Shown: positions 35,101-48,882 of the stretch, in pieces | Position numbering within the stretch: position 1 is the first letter of the stretch | How the letters are laid out: every line of letters begins with the position of its first letter | NCBI GenBank assembly: GCA_027627225.1 | Contig: CM051032.1 | Location: forward strand, 61,599,137-61,663,136 | Length of the DNA: 64,000 nucleotides | Origin: Congeria kusceri | Lineage: Eukaryota > Mollusca > Bivalvia > Myida > Dreissenidae | Reading direction: 5' to 3' | Translations under genes and position numbers: made by a program | Notes under the pieces: generated by a model | What the model was told of the DNA's origin: nothing | Seen by the model: the letters and a program-made list of their open reading frames with translations, nothing else | Database searches by the model: none

Positions 35101-38100
35101 ACAAACAAATTAGGACCAGCAATAAAAGATGAAAACGTTAAAAGTCTTGTTAATAAGATACTTCATGTCACTTGTAGCTACCGATCTTGGATTGATTGAT
35201 TATTTTTCTGATTGAATTATTCGACCATGTTTTATTTGCGTAAGGCATGCATTATATGATATGTGATTTTGGAGTGTTTTGCGTCATCTCCTTCAATGAA
35301 ATCCAAGTAATGAAGTACTGGTATTTGATATCATATACAGAAACAGGGCGGTCATACCACAGAAGACATATACACGCCGGGGAATCATTGCGACGATAAC
35401 ATTCACGTTATGTCTATACATTGTCACAATGCATCTTCCGTTATGAAGCCAATTGCGAAGAAGGTCAACGGTGACTACCACAAAATACTCGTGTTGCTTT
35501 GTAATAGGTAGATATGAAATAATTAGACATTTATTAAAAGAAGTGCTATACAACTATCGTATTGAAATTCTTTTTTTATAACGTGGAAAAAAAGGGTAAA
35601 TTATGAATTGGATGCGGTCAACTTCCATTTTGAAGTTTCCTGTTACTGTGTTTTATGTAACCGTTAAACTAGCATTTGCATCACGCCAGCACAACAACGC
35701 TGCATTGGCACCAGAACATGTACCACGTGACCACTACATTGCCAACCACGGGCATAGATCATCAACTCTTTAGCGTTGGTACCGGATTTATGTTGTAAAT
35801 AAAAACTGTCAATAAAAAGGGAATGAATAGGTGGAATATTTTTTCAAACGAACAGACCTATATGAAATTTATCAAAATGGTCTAAATAGTTTTCGATTTT
35901 AAAAATTGAAAAGTAAGTATTCCAAAACATCTACACGGTCCGATTGCGAACTTTTTTCCCTAGTGTTTTGCAGTTCGATAAACGAAAGGGCGTTAATAGT
36001 AATGACATAAACATAATAATGATAATGTAACACAATATTAATTATAATAAATTATTGCATCTTTCTGTTTCATAGAATAAATCTTTAGTATTCTGTCCTA
36101 CTCTTAACTTCTTTGTGTAAAGTAGGATACGATGTTGTTACCGTTGATCCCGGGCGTGCTTAGAAGAACGCGGCGAGTGTAGAATTACAGGCTTGTACAA
36201 TAAACGTTGGTCTACTTTTGATATATTTTGTTATCTAATTTAATTTACATTTGAATTAATTGCACGAACTTGTTATAAAATTGAAATTGAAAGCGTCATC
36301 CCGATCATGATCTGTCCTGACATTTTAATAGATCATGCGATTAAAGTGTTCCGCAATAAGAGAATTTTATCAATTAGACACAAAGGGATATAGATGATAT
36401 TATAAACCATTTTGTTAACATCATAAAAGAAAATAAACTATCAAGAAGCCAGTTGCAACTAACATTACTTACGTGGGGTAGAAACGGAATACTTGCATTT
36501 TTATTACGGAAAACTTGTCATTTTATTCTCTTCTCAATTTTCATATCTGCGAATTAAATCATGCACATTATACGGCGTCTTTTGTTTGTTTCGAGTCTCT
36601 GTCAACGCTAATTTTACGTATTTGTTTATTGCAAAATGGCCCCGATTGTGTTCCATTTAAAACGCCCGGTTTTTCTGCGTCTATCAACAGCGCCTTAATA
36701 ACCGCATCTCCTTTCATTAGGATTGCTTTCAGCTTTTCATGAAGCGACTTTGACGTATCTGTATATCTATATTTTGTTATAAAGTATAATTTGATTCAAA
36801 TCTATCCAATGAAATTGTCATATTTCGTCAAAGCAGATTCTATGGTACGGACAAAAGACAGCATTTATCAGTCCACTTTGCACAATCGAACGTCTTCTAT
36901 TCGCTACGTTTAATTTTGAAAGGGACTGTCGCTATTCTGACAAATGCCATTTGGCTCATTAGTCAATTTCATTTACCAACAAAGAGCCGAATAGGTAAAT
37001 ATTGGCGAAAGATATTAAAGAGGCATACGCAGACTCTGAATGCAAAAACTCGAACGAGATGTTTAATAGCCACGCATCGAAACGACAAAGAGTTGTTTAT
37101 TGGCCGACAAACAACGATAATGCGAACATTATTTCGATTCTAACATGATTTGACATATATTTTTGCAATTGTTATTGGAACTACTTTTTACTATGCTACG
37201 CTCAGAAACGGGACTTCTTTATGCGTTGTTTATTGGGTAGTTTAACAACGATGATTTTGTTCTTTGTTCATAGAAACATCAGCGAGCATCATGTAAGAAT
37301 AAATGGTAATGACGATATATTTATTATTACTTTTTAATAAAATTGATAATCATCATTCATTTGAAGATAGGTACATGTTCATGCATGCCATATCAAGTAG
37401 TATTTATTATAATGTTTACAGTCGTCTAAATTATCGTTGTCATATTTCCAAACCAGAAAACATGTTAATCTTGAAGGCTTGTATTCGGATGCATTACAAA
37501 TAAGAATGCCAAAGGAGATCTACTTGACGCGATAAATAAAGCAGATGGCAAATTAGTATTTATTTAATAAATTTATGTCAGCCATTGATTAAAAAAGGCA
37601 TTTTAGTATCACGCATTAGGAATGTTTGATGCGTATGTTTCATATTACTCGCAGTAATGCGTACAAATATCTCAAATTAACTCCCCATTATTACAACTGA
37701 AGGTGATAAAAACACGATATGCAGGAACGTAAGAATCATAATTAAATCTTTTAAACTTAAACAGTTTCAAATATATAATTATGTTTCTTGTATTCATCAA
37801 CGCATACCATCTAATGTCTCTTTAATTGACGAACTAGTCGCGGCCGATGCGATGTGCAGATATGTGTACATTGTATACCAATGCATGGATGTAAATCATT
37901 TTCTCCTTAAGTATCATAAATATCGTGTTTAATATGCTATGATGCACCCATTTTGAGCCTTCGGTTTTCTATATAATTTCTATTTTGTTTGAGGTCATAA
38001 ATAACTCAATAAAGAGCCCATGTCATATGCATCACTTGCATATAAAGTGGTTGCAAATTTACTACTAAAATGTAGATTTTCCGATAATTTTTATGTCTTC

Positions 38101-38655
38101 AAATTATTTTTTCGTTGTCGTAAATTATGCCTTTCTTATTAATTTAAGAATCTAAACAAAACAGCAATCCAAAAGATGCAATTGATTTTTTTTTCATTTC
38201 TGCTAATCACTTGTTTTCATACATTCTCCATCACAATACAGTGAAAATTGATTGTTTCCGGTCAACAAACACATCCCTGGGAAATCTTTCATTAATTTTT
38301 ATATCAATCTTATTATGATGATAATGATGATTTATAAGGAACACATGACGATGAGTTAAAGGTGAATACAAATAATTTAATAAGATAAAATTGTTCAGTT
38401 GACTATAAAATGTAAGACATGGTTTTATGTCAAAGACAGTTAAATAAGAGGACTATCAGTGACAATCAACTTTTGCTGTTTATTTAATGTAATCCTTTGT
38501 CCTTTTGTTGCAATATGTAAAAGAGTATGACAGTGCAGCTCTGTCAATAGTTCAGACAAGCCATGGTCATTCCTATAGGACATGTGACCAATTGCAAATA
38601 TAATATGGCACACAACCCATAATACACGAACAAAAATGAAATATTTATTACATTA
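32141..38655. other. Long AT-rich stretch, no gene recognised
   Basis: Only short unbounded frames (75 codons or fewer) occur. Those at 33825-34007, 35293-35553, 36515-36742 and 36916-37143 were read and show no domain, signal peptide or credible splice sites. Introns of a distant gene cannot be excluded. Confidence 0.4.
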
Positions 38656-38659
38656 TTAG

Positions 38660-39640
38660 CCGGGGTTTTCAAAACGAAAAATCTCGGCTTATAGATTAGC
38701 GAAAACCGGTCGGTTGGGCGGTCGGGCGGGCGGGCGGGCGGGCGGGCGGTTGGGCGGGCGGGCGTTGCGATGTCGTTAACAATTTGCGTTAAAGTTTCGT
38801 ATTCCTGTCATATTTTCAAAAGTTCTTGGTCAATCTCCATGAAACTTTACAGAAATGTTCCTTGGATGATCACCAAAACTGTGAAAATGGTTCCGCTTCA
38901 CGGCATAATCTGGCCGCCAGAGCTAAAAATAGAATTATGTCTAAACGCCATTTACTTCTAAACCTATGGCTAGATTTTCAAATAATTGATCACAAATGTT
39001 CGTTTAGTGTTCCTCTACCAAACTTATTCAAATAGTTCCGCCTCACTGCACAATATGGCCACTAGAGCTAAAAATAGAATTTGCATTAAAGTTTCGCATT
39101 CCTGTCATATTTTCAGAAGTTCTTGGTCAATCTTCATGAAACTTTACAGAAATGTTCCTTGGATGGTCCTCTAACAAACCTGTGAAAATGGTTACGCTTC
39201 ACTGCACAAGATTGCCGCCAGAGCTAAAAATAGAAATATGTCTAAAAGCCAATTTCTTCTAGACCTATGGCTAGATTTTCAAATAATTTTACACCAATGT
39301 TCGTTTAGTGTTCCTAGTGTTCCTCTACCAAACTTATTCAAATGGTCCCGCCTCACTGCACAAAATGGCCACTTGAGCTAAAAATAGAATTTGCGTTAAA
39401 GTTATGAATTCCTGTCATAGTTTCTAAAGTTCTTGATCAATCTTGATAAAACTTTACACAGATGTTCCCTAGGTGGTCCTCTACCAAACCTGTGAAAATG
39501 GTTCTGCTTCACTGCACAAGATGGCCCCAGAGCTAAAAATAGAAATATGTCTAAACCCTATTTCTTCTAAACCTATGGCTAGATTTTCAAATAATTTCAC
39601 ACCAATGTTCGTTTAGTGGTCCTCTACTTCTTCACCAGCA
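38660..39640. repeat. Dispersed repeat with (GGGC)n leader and three internal repeats of about 300 bp
   Basis: It starts gccggggttttcaaaacgaaaaatctcgg and runs into GGGC units (38706-38763). The unit with anchor 'ttcctgtcatattttc...tcttggtcaatcttcatgaaactttacagaaatgttccttgg...gctaaaaatagaa' follows near 38803, 39101 and 39410. Confidence 0.7.
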
Positions 39641-39764
39641 TTGACATGTACATGTATCCCCATCGGCAAAAAAAAAAACCGGCTTTGATGCGGTTTCCGC
39701 ATTTTTCTCTTGTTATATGTAAGAACTGGGATCCCCGCCTTGGAGCGTTTTGGGCATTTATGAC

Positions 39765-40265
39765 CGATTTAAAGGCGCAACAAACCTCACACGTGACACA
39801 GAAGTACCAGTAATCAATAAAAGAATCAAATGTTAATACATTAACATTACTACATTGCCATTAATTGTAATAATAGAGAATACAACATTTAATTACCGTG
39901 TATGGTAAATGGTAATTATTGGTAAAAGACGCTAATAAAATCCGACGGCGACTTTCTTAGAAACGGCAAAATGAACTAAATGAAAGAAAAACGACCAATA
40001 ATTCGTGTTAACATAGTTACAGACAGTGTCATATATTTGAAAGGGCTGATTATCGTCATGCACTTCAGGAAGATGCAATAAACAATGCACTAGGCGTAAA
40101 GCAAGTATATTTCTTAGGTCATAATTAACTAACGAACAGTGAACGATTCGCGAAAAAAGTAAACTGTACTTGACTGCTCTGCATATTATTTACATTTGCA
40201 ATTTTAATTATTATGTATTGGTAATACTAGGTCACGTGTGAGGTTTGGTGGCCTTTCAAGGGTTT
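39765..40265. mobile_element. MITE-like element with inverted ends CAAACCTCACACGTGAC
   Basis: The 17-bp end at 39781-39797 is exactly mirrored at 40233-40249. A weaker match extends outward (tttaaaggcgcaa versus cttgaaaggccac). The interior is non-coding except for chance frames. No clear target duplication was seen. Confidence 0.5.
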
Positions 40266-43140
40266 TAACCACTAACGCATTGTACTGTCTGTGTCATGGC
40301 ATCGATCGCTAGTTTTTACAATCTCAATTTTGTGTGGCATTTTCCTCGTTGTGCGGCAACTGGCCACTTGCTTTAAACCAAGGACCATTGTTGCAGCCGC
40401 AGTTTCATTTTCTTGTAGATGTATAAAGCAGTTATAAACTGACATAAATGAAACAAACGAAGCATATCGCATGTCCCATGAAAAAAACTCTATTTTTTCC
40501 ACTGAAACAATATATGAACTATTTATTGTTTATTTTTTCCTGTTTGCATAGTATCGACATGCGAAATCTGTATTGTCATATATTTTTTAATTTGTGTATT
40601 ACACCAGATTGGAACAAAACAAGGTCATCTTTTGATTTTAAGTGGCTTGTGTGTGTTATAAAGCATATGTATAGTGGAATTTTATGGAGTATTTCATGAG
40701 CACTTTGAAAAATAAAATCGATTTTGAATGTATTTTGAAAGGCGGTTTTCGAAAATGAAATATATGTTTAGTGCTGTGGATATTTATTACAAGTTTACTT
40801 TTTACCATAGTTATAACAAATATCTCTAGGTGAAAGCATGTATACTAGTATAGTGATCATTATCATTATTTTATGCAAATCGTTTTAGTGAGTTTATGAG
40901 TTCAAACGGTAAACCGAGAACCAGTGCCAGAGAGTTCGTATACTAATACTACATTGCTAATAATGTGTATTAAATTCTTTGGTAACATTTCCTTTTCAAG
41001 GCGGGGTCAAATTTTCGACATCTGGTATGCGGACAGGGCTAATGGAGCCAATGGAAGATTATCTCTTCATCTAAAATGTTTGTTTGTGGTGGCATGCTGT
41101 TGAAAATTAAAACATTTCAATTAAAGCTCCGCTGTTACGGTGTTCGTGTCGAGTGTACATCAAACGCCTGGTGCTAGAAATCTTCAGACGACCACGCGCC
41201 AATTGTCGTCTGCGTGGTTTCAAATGAAATAATACAAAATAACGCTATTTAATTACAAGATGAACGGTATTTACCGACGGGCATTGTCTTCACAGGTCAT
41301 GTTTATGGAATAATGTGACTGGATACAGATTATACCTCACCTGCTCGGTAAATTGGTGTAAAATGGTGTTAAAGTAACAATGTACAGACCGACATGAAAA
41401 TGAAACGGTCAATTTCACTTAGTAAGTTCAGAGTTGAGTTTGTTTTCAATAAATGCTGACAATGAATACAATTATAAAATTATAAACATGTCGATTACAG
41501 TAACAGTAACTGAACTGTAGATTCTGCCCAATTTTTGAAAATTTTACGTCATAGTTTATTCACAATGTTTCACATAAAGATCTCACAATTAAAACACAAT
41601 TAAAACACAAAAAGTAAAAAAAATGTCAACATACTGGCACAGATTCGACTCGATGTTTATTGTTCATTCTGTATACAATTTGTTTTATTAAATTGACCGT
41701 TATATTGTTAAACATCATTGCATAAGGTCCAGCCTGTGAAATAAAGCACAAAACTCTTTCGCGTCCGTATTTAAAGATTTAGAGAGCGTTTCGTACGTAG
41801 ATGCAGTTGCTGCATTATTGTGATTCATTACCATTAATCAAAGATGAAAAACGAGCAGCTGTGTAGGGGACTAACGTTTCTTTTTCGTGAATGTAGAGTT
41901 GCTAAGCGAATATGCGAATGGAAACATATGCTGAAATGGTTAAGTGAAAAATGACTTTTCGCTTGCGAGGGTAATTTGTTACACAACCAGTAGCTCTCAA
42001 TGAAAATGATTTATTAAGTTTCAGATAAACCCGACGTTACGATCATATCATTTATATTATGCCTTTCGTTTTTATAAATAAAACTTTAACTGTTTCTAAG
42101 ATTTCGAGCTGTTTGCGCATGCGTACATTTGTTGGTTTTCCTGTGTAGGGTTTGTATCGTCCAAGTGTGGTCCAGGAGGGATCATCTGAATCACGCTGGG
42201 CCAACAGGGCGATATTTGGTTAGGACATTTAATACAAATCATTACAGAAAAAAACTGACACTGTTTGGCGTTTATATATAAACAAAGTGAAACTCCGGCT
42301 GCGTCAGAAGGGGAGAACTCTTATTTAGACTTAAAAAAACATATTTTCCATCCGTTTTGAATATGTTCGTGTATTGACACACTAAGACATTATTTCGGGA
42401 GTTATTTTATGCAGGTGTCCTTGAAAACATAGCGATTTTGGAAAAAAAAATATGTGTGGCTTGTGGCTTGCCACAAAAAGGACATGAAGATGTTTATAAA
42501 GGTTAATGTAGTACCAATAAAATTGATATTCAAAACATTTTTGCATTTAATGTAATTTCTGTGTGCATGTAATCTTAATAAAATAATGGAATTTTACATG
42601 ACAATTAAAAACATATGAGAAAACGAAGACTGAATAATAAATTGTTGAACAATTATTTAAATATCAACTATAAATGTTAATAAAATAAATTAATTAATTA
42701 ATTTTAACATGTAGCAAACAAATATTATTTAGTTGGCCTTATTTATAAATCGTCAGAAGATTGTTCAAGTAAGCAGAAACCACCATAGCATATTATTTAA
42801 GTAAACAAGATATAAGATATTCGGCTGATGTAGATAACTCGGGGGTATAAATCATCTTATGACAAGAGTAACGAGGAAAATTCCTAACATATTGGATAGA
42901 CCTATGTAGTACAATCATTACGTCCAATGCAACTGGCCATTCACATATTTGGCACTCCTGTAAATGTTTCTTAGAACTGGTAAAATCCAAGACCTAAGGT
43001 CAACGGTCAGCACCCAAGAATTAAGCATATGCTAATTAATAAACGATTCAAATAATGACACACATTATCATGTGTTCACCGAATTTGGGAACACCGGACT
43101 GTGGTTCTAGGAAATCCAAGCCGTAACCCTACCCACATAC
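40266..43140. other. No gene recognised
   Basis: AT-rich. A 76-codon minus frame at 40272-40502 and an open plus segment at 41000-41100 after a ttttcaag acceptor-like site were considered. Neither matches a family I know. Confidence 0.35.
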
Positions 43141-43149
43141 CCTGAAATA

Positions 43150-44050
43150 GTATTTAAGAACCGCGCACGGCTAACTTGCTAGTGCGTGTTCTGATATTGT
43201 TTCAGGTAAGACTTTTGTTATTATTGTATTTTATATTTTCATACTTTAATAATTTGTTTCTGCATGAGTGTGTTTTGACTAATTTCAAAATTAATACTTT
43301 AAGAAATTCATTTATTCGTCTTACTTAGAATTTGATATAACAACTAAATAATTATATTAATATTTTTTATAAACTAACATTTTATATTAATCATAATTCA
43401 GTTTCTCTTGTTGCTTTATTAACATCGTATCATTTGTTATGTGAATAAATATTAAGAAATTAAGAATATATGAATATCATAAGTTTGTTTAAATGACTAC
43501 CATCCTCATTATTATATTGGATACCGTAATCGGTGTCTATTATATCAAAGCGTAATATATATATGTAATGTGTGCATGCAACTATATATATATTTGAATA
43601 TATTACGAGTGCGTGTTCTGATATTGTTTCAGATAAATAAAATGGGATGCTTTACATCGACTTAGTTGTTTACACCTCTCACAAGTCAGCGAGTACTTCG
43701 CTTGTTCATAAGTAGCGCTTAACGCTTAAAATGAACTTTAAAATAATTAAACACGTCAATGAAATGAATTCAAGTAAATGAAAATAAATATAACGCTACA
43801 GTAAGGTGGAAAAAACCCACCTTACATGTATCTCCTGCTGATGTTTCTGCAGTTTTATTTACATGTATCTGTTATTTGGATGCTGTACAGACCAAACTTT
43901 GATATCAATGCGAAATGCGTCGTGTACTATAGTTGTAATTTTTACTCAATAAACCCGAATACATACGTTGTTCTTTGTTTTGTTTGTTTCTTTTCAGACT
44001 ACACACTTTGTTGATGTTCAAGATCCAATAAAGACACATGTACCTTGCAG
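43150..44050 (+). ncRNA. Possible small spliced transcription unit (non-coding or tiny ORF)
   Basis: TATA-like tatttaag sits at 43151-43158. It is followed by a short exon ending ttgtttcag/gtaag at 43205. The AG at 43631-43632 precedes ataaataaaATGGGATGC, a seven-codon frame. AATAAA at 44027-44032 could be the polyadenylation signal. The candidate intron is 427 bp. The 25 bp before the donor (43181-43205) are identical to the last 25 bp of the intron (43608-43632). A 62-codon hydrophobic frame (43826-44011) in the second exon has no recognised family. Everything here is signal-based inference. Confidence 0.25.
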
Positions 44051-47000
44051 ATTTATATAAAGGTAATAAAGACGATATCTGTTTCGTAATGTTTATTGTA
44101 AAAATACAGTTTCAATTGTCACGAAGCAGACAGTGAAAACGACAAGGCATTTACCACATTTGTGTCCACTAAAATGCGCAACAATATGTTAAATCGAATC
44201 CGAAGTTCGATACATTTTGTACTTTGTTCAAATAGTCATTGAAAAGGACTTTCTTGTTGCAAGTTTTTAACTTGGTTCGTAATTTGAGGTTTTGAACCGC
44301 CCAAAGTCATTTTCACGCGACGAAAGTCAACATGCGAGTGCGCTGAATTGAAATTAAAAACAGTTTATCTAATGTAATCCTTTGTCCGAGCAAGTAATTT
44401 AAAAGCTAACATTTGTTCTCAAACGCACACTTCAGGTGGTTGAAAGAAGAGGGCGTTGACGAAATGGCTCTGTCAAATAAAAGACAATTATTATGTTGAA
44501 TAAAAGTGTCAACAAGTCATAGTTGTGCGTTGATCATTTTGTCGTGTCAACTAAATGGTATAAACGTTAGATTTGGTGGATTTTGATAAGCGGTTACATT
44601 TATAAAGTTATATTCAATTTACCGAAACGAATATTTTTAATTAAATGACGTTTTATATTATGAATGAACGTGTCGGTTTGGTGTTTTCATGCTCTTTTGC
44701 CGGAAAACTTCCGCTTGGTTTGCTATCGTGTTTTGAGAAAGAAGAGTCTTTGTGTATTTTTTTGCAAAGGTTACAGTTAATTATATGCACAACCGTTTAC
44801 CGCAATATTACCACAAACACTGCAGCTAATGTGATATTACTTAAGTAAACATTAACAATGGAAAATAACGTAATAATATATACAGATAGTATATTATATT
44901 TCTGAAACAATGATTGTGGCACAAGATCAAATTTGCAAAAATTGCAGAAAATTACGACCGTAAGGTTACGATTGGAAATACCATTAAACGGCAAAGTCAA
45001 ACACACTAGTTTTGTAGTTTATATATCTTTAATACTTTGTAATATATATTTAATACTTTGTAATATATCTTTAATACTTTGAAATATATCTTTAATGCGG
45101 TTTGTACTCCCAAAGCGATGTATTGACCGTTCCAGGGATGAGACCCAGTTTTGTTAAGCAAACGCTTTGAAACGATTAATGTTATAGGGTTTGAACCAGT
45201 TTAATAGCGCTAATGACACTTGGCCTAGAATTAGTCAATATAAAAGCAAATGTTAATGAACATCAACCTCATAGCATTAAAATTCAAATTAAAGAGTAAT
45301 GAAAGAGAACATAAACCTAGAAGTATCTATGACTTATGATAATTTTCCTTTGTGTATTCGTTCAAGTATATGATAGCGCATATTTCATTTTGAAAAGGAG
45401 TTTTATTTAATATTTCTTGTTGCTTTCATAATAATATAATTTATGTTTGTTGAAACAGTACTCATGTCAATCTCAAATTATGAAATCGTTTGCTTTTGTA
45501 TTGCACCTGAAAAACAAATAATGTGTATATTATAAAAATTCGACAAAAGAAAAATCCGGGGGACATCTGCTTTACAGGTTTTCAACATGTAAATATTCAC
45601 AAACGCCCCGATGAAAATGTCGGCTAACAATATACATATGAATCTAAGTCAAATGAATAATGAAAAATGTTTCCTATCACGCCGAGGGTTGTTATAAAAA
45701 TCACATCCATCTTTCATGACATATTAGGAATAACCAGAAATGGCATAGGCGTTTTCAGTTTTGTATTATTAGTATTTATATGCAATAAGACGCCAAATCA
45801 TTTAATTAATGTCATAAATTATACCATTGGTCTTATTAATAAGTCAATTCTCTTGCAGTTTTAAAAGCGAAACGCTTACCGTTTTAATGCATTCAAATGT
45901 TTTTGGCAAGAAATATATAGTGGTGTCCAATAGCATGCCTTCAATTTCATATTTATCAGCTGACACTGGTAACTGTTTAAAAAGATCGGTCAGATTTCAT
46001 GTATAAACAGTTCATGCCTGGTGTATACCTCTCACGTCATGCCAGTACTCGTAAATGCATTCGTTATTTTAGTTTAAGCGTGTTTTTAAACAGTAAATGA
46101 AGAAATGGAAGAAGGAAGGGACGAACGAAAGAATGAACGATCGAACAAATGAATAAAATTTATTTATTAACGACTGAATGGATGATGACGGATGCATTGA
46201 TGGATGGATTAATTGATGCACGAATGAATGAATACATGAATTAATAAATGAATGAATGAATGAATGAATGAATGAATTAATTAATTAATACATACGTAAA
46301 TAAATAAATAAATAAATAATTTACCCGCGTTTCACATTTACGTATGAAAACAACCTTGGACATATATCATTAGACTCGTCCCATTAGACTCGTCCATTTA
46401 TAACTAATTACGTATAGAACGATTGCTTTATGTTAATTAAGCTTTAAAATAAACATCTCGTGCATATCACTTATCAAACTTGCTTTAGCACTTCTCAAAT
46501 ATTAAGTGTGTTTGGTTTAATGAGTATGATTACGCCAATAATGTTCTATTTTGCGAGTTCCTTTAAGAAAATTTTCTTTTGGTTGATTATATAAATACCT
46601 TTTTTATACTGTGTTGTATTTTATATAAATACTATGCCCCGATTTGATCCTTTGAACTGGCCTTGTACCTAATTTCGCTGTTCCTCAATGGAATTTATTT
46701 CCAGTGTGAAGTATTTGACAGAGGTGATTGTAATCTATTAGCTGATGTTTGTATATTGTTATTGGAAACATTATTTTGATATATAGCGCACATAAAATTA
46801 ATGTTTCGCTTTTCAGTTTGAACGGACCTGACATCAACGTATTTAACCCACATAGGTCGAGAATAATGTTTTCCTATTGTAGATATTGTTTCAAAATATA
46901 TACATTATATGTCAATATGTTAAATTACTTTTGTAGTCAAACATACCTATTCGCTAGTTTATCTTTTTCTTGCCTTAAATCATTAAGTCACGGCTAAACT

Positions 47001-48358
47001 TTTTAAATCAATAAATCATAGATAAACATGACAATTTATCACTTTTAACAAGTTCTGTCGAACTCTCTGTACGTCCGTTGATCACTTGGAAAGTTTTGAT
47101 AATGCAAATGTGAATAGGCGAAGCCCCGTGGAAGCATAAATGAATTCTTATATAGCCTAACGAACACATAAATCTTGGATCTTAGTGAAAAAGATTCTTA
47201 TCACGTGTCGATACGGGCGATCGTTCATGACCTCTTTCAACGCCAGCGTACGGTTTTCAGCGATTTGCCCGTTAAATAAGGCGAAACATCCCACTTGCTC
47301 AGTACGATTTTAACCACTATGTGAACGATAAGGTAGCGATATAACCAATAAAACAGATTGGTATCAGTGAAACTGTTACTTTTCACCAGGTTTGCCCATA
47401 TGGTTAACGAGGCCAGAAGCCGATAATGAGTTGGACCACTCGTATATCATTGCTTTATTTGACAAAATTGTTGAACGTATAAATAACTGACAGTGAAAAA
47501 AACTGAGTCACTCTTGGCTTTGTGAGCAACATTGGGTACATATGTCATCATTAATAATGGCTTGTTGTTCCGACGGTTGTTAGTAACGTTAGTTTAGTTT
47601 AAACCTATTTATTTTAGCTCGATTGTGTCGAAAGTCTGGGCTTATTGAGACACTCTCGAGTCCCAAACTTTAAATTTAGAACGATTGTAGAAAAGCTTTA
47701 AACGCTGAAGAATAACAAAAAAATAGGAAAATATTCTTTGAACAGACAAGCAGCGTTTAACATAACAAGCTGCATTCTCTGATTCAACAATGTGTTGTCA
47801 TATTTTTTTATTATGTATTTTAACTACTGCATACCCATAACATGTGGTAGCTTTGCGTCCCAATGACAAAACACTACAAGTATGGTCTTCATGATTGCCA
47901 GTAAGCAAAAACAACCTCTATTACCCGTTTGATTGACTAGATAGTTGCCATCATGTTATCCTTTACGCCTCATTTAAACGCCAGACTTTCACTAGCAAAT
48001 GCTGGAAATAATCGGCGAAGAGTTATGCTTTATTAATTAATATAAAAAGGCACGACATAACAATTGCGGTGTGAACATCGGAGTGACAATGGCGTTATGT
48101 TAAAAGTAAGAATCAAATCATTCATGCGGTGGGTGATGGGCTTTTGCAATGCATTGAGTATTTAATTTTGCAAAAAAAAAAACCACTACATTACAATATT
48201 TTAAATTGATATAATTAGCAACGAATGATATTATCGGGTCTTGTTTGTAGCGTTTACTATAAACATATGGATGGCGCCGTTGTCAAAGCGTAAACGTATT
48301 TTGTTTTTACTTATTCAGGTTACAGTTGGTTTAGATGAAGAAAAGCCTTTGTAATAAG
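44051..48358. other. No gene recognised; several small repeats
   Basis: 22-bp tandem units (atatatctttaatactttgta) lie at 45018-45095. A GAAT/AAAT tetranucleotide patch lies at 46120-46320. Frames up to 82 codons show no domain. Confidence 0.4.
45099..45160. repeat. Dispersed repeat fragment, related to 58336-58395
   Basis: 'tactcccaaagcgatgtattgaccgttcca-ggatgagacccagttt' aligns by eye with 'aactcctaaagctctgcattggccgttccaaggcggtgaccccagtt'. Confidence 0.55.
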
Positions 48359-48514
48359 TAGGAGGTTACGGATATAACCAGTAACAATTAACATACGTCA
48401 TGTTGGATAATTGAATATTTATTGCTACTGCTGCTGTAGGAGGTTACGGATATAACCAGTAACAATTAACATACGTCATGTTGGATAATTGAATATTTAT
48501 TGCTACTGCTGCTG
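48359..48514. repeat. 78-bp tandem duplication
   Basis: The segment taggaggttacggatataac...attgctactgctgctg occurs at 48359-48436 and again at 48437-48514, identical over its length. The second copy runs straight into the microsatellite. Confidence 0.95.
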
Positions 48515-48882
<368 letters not shown>

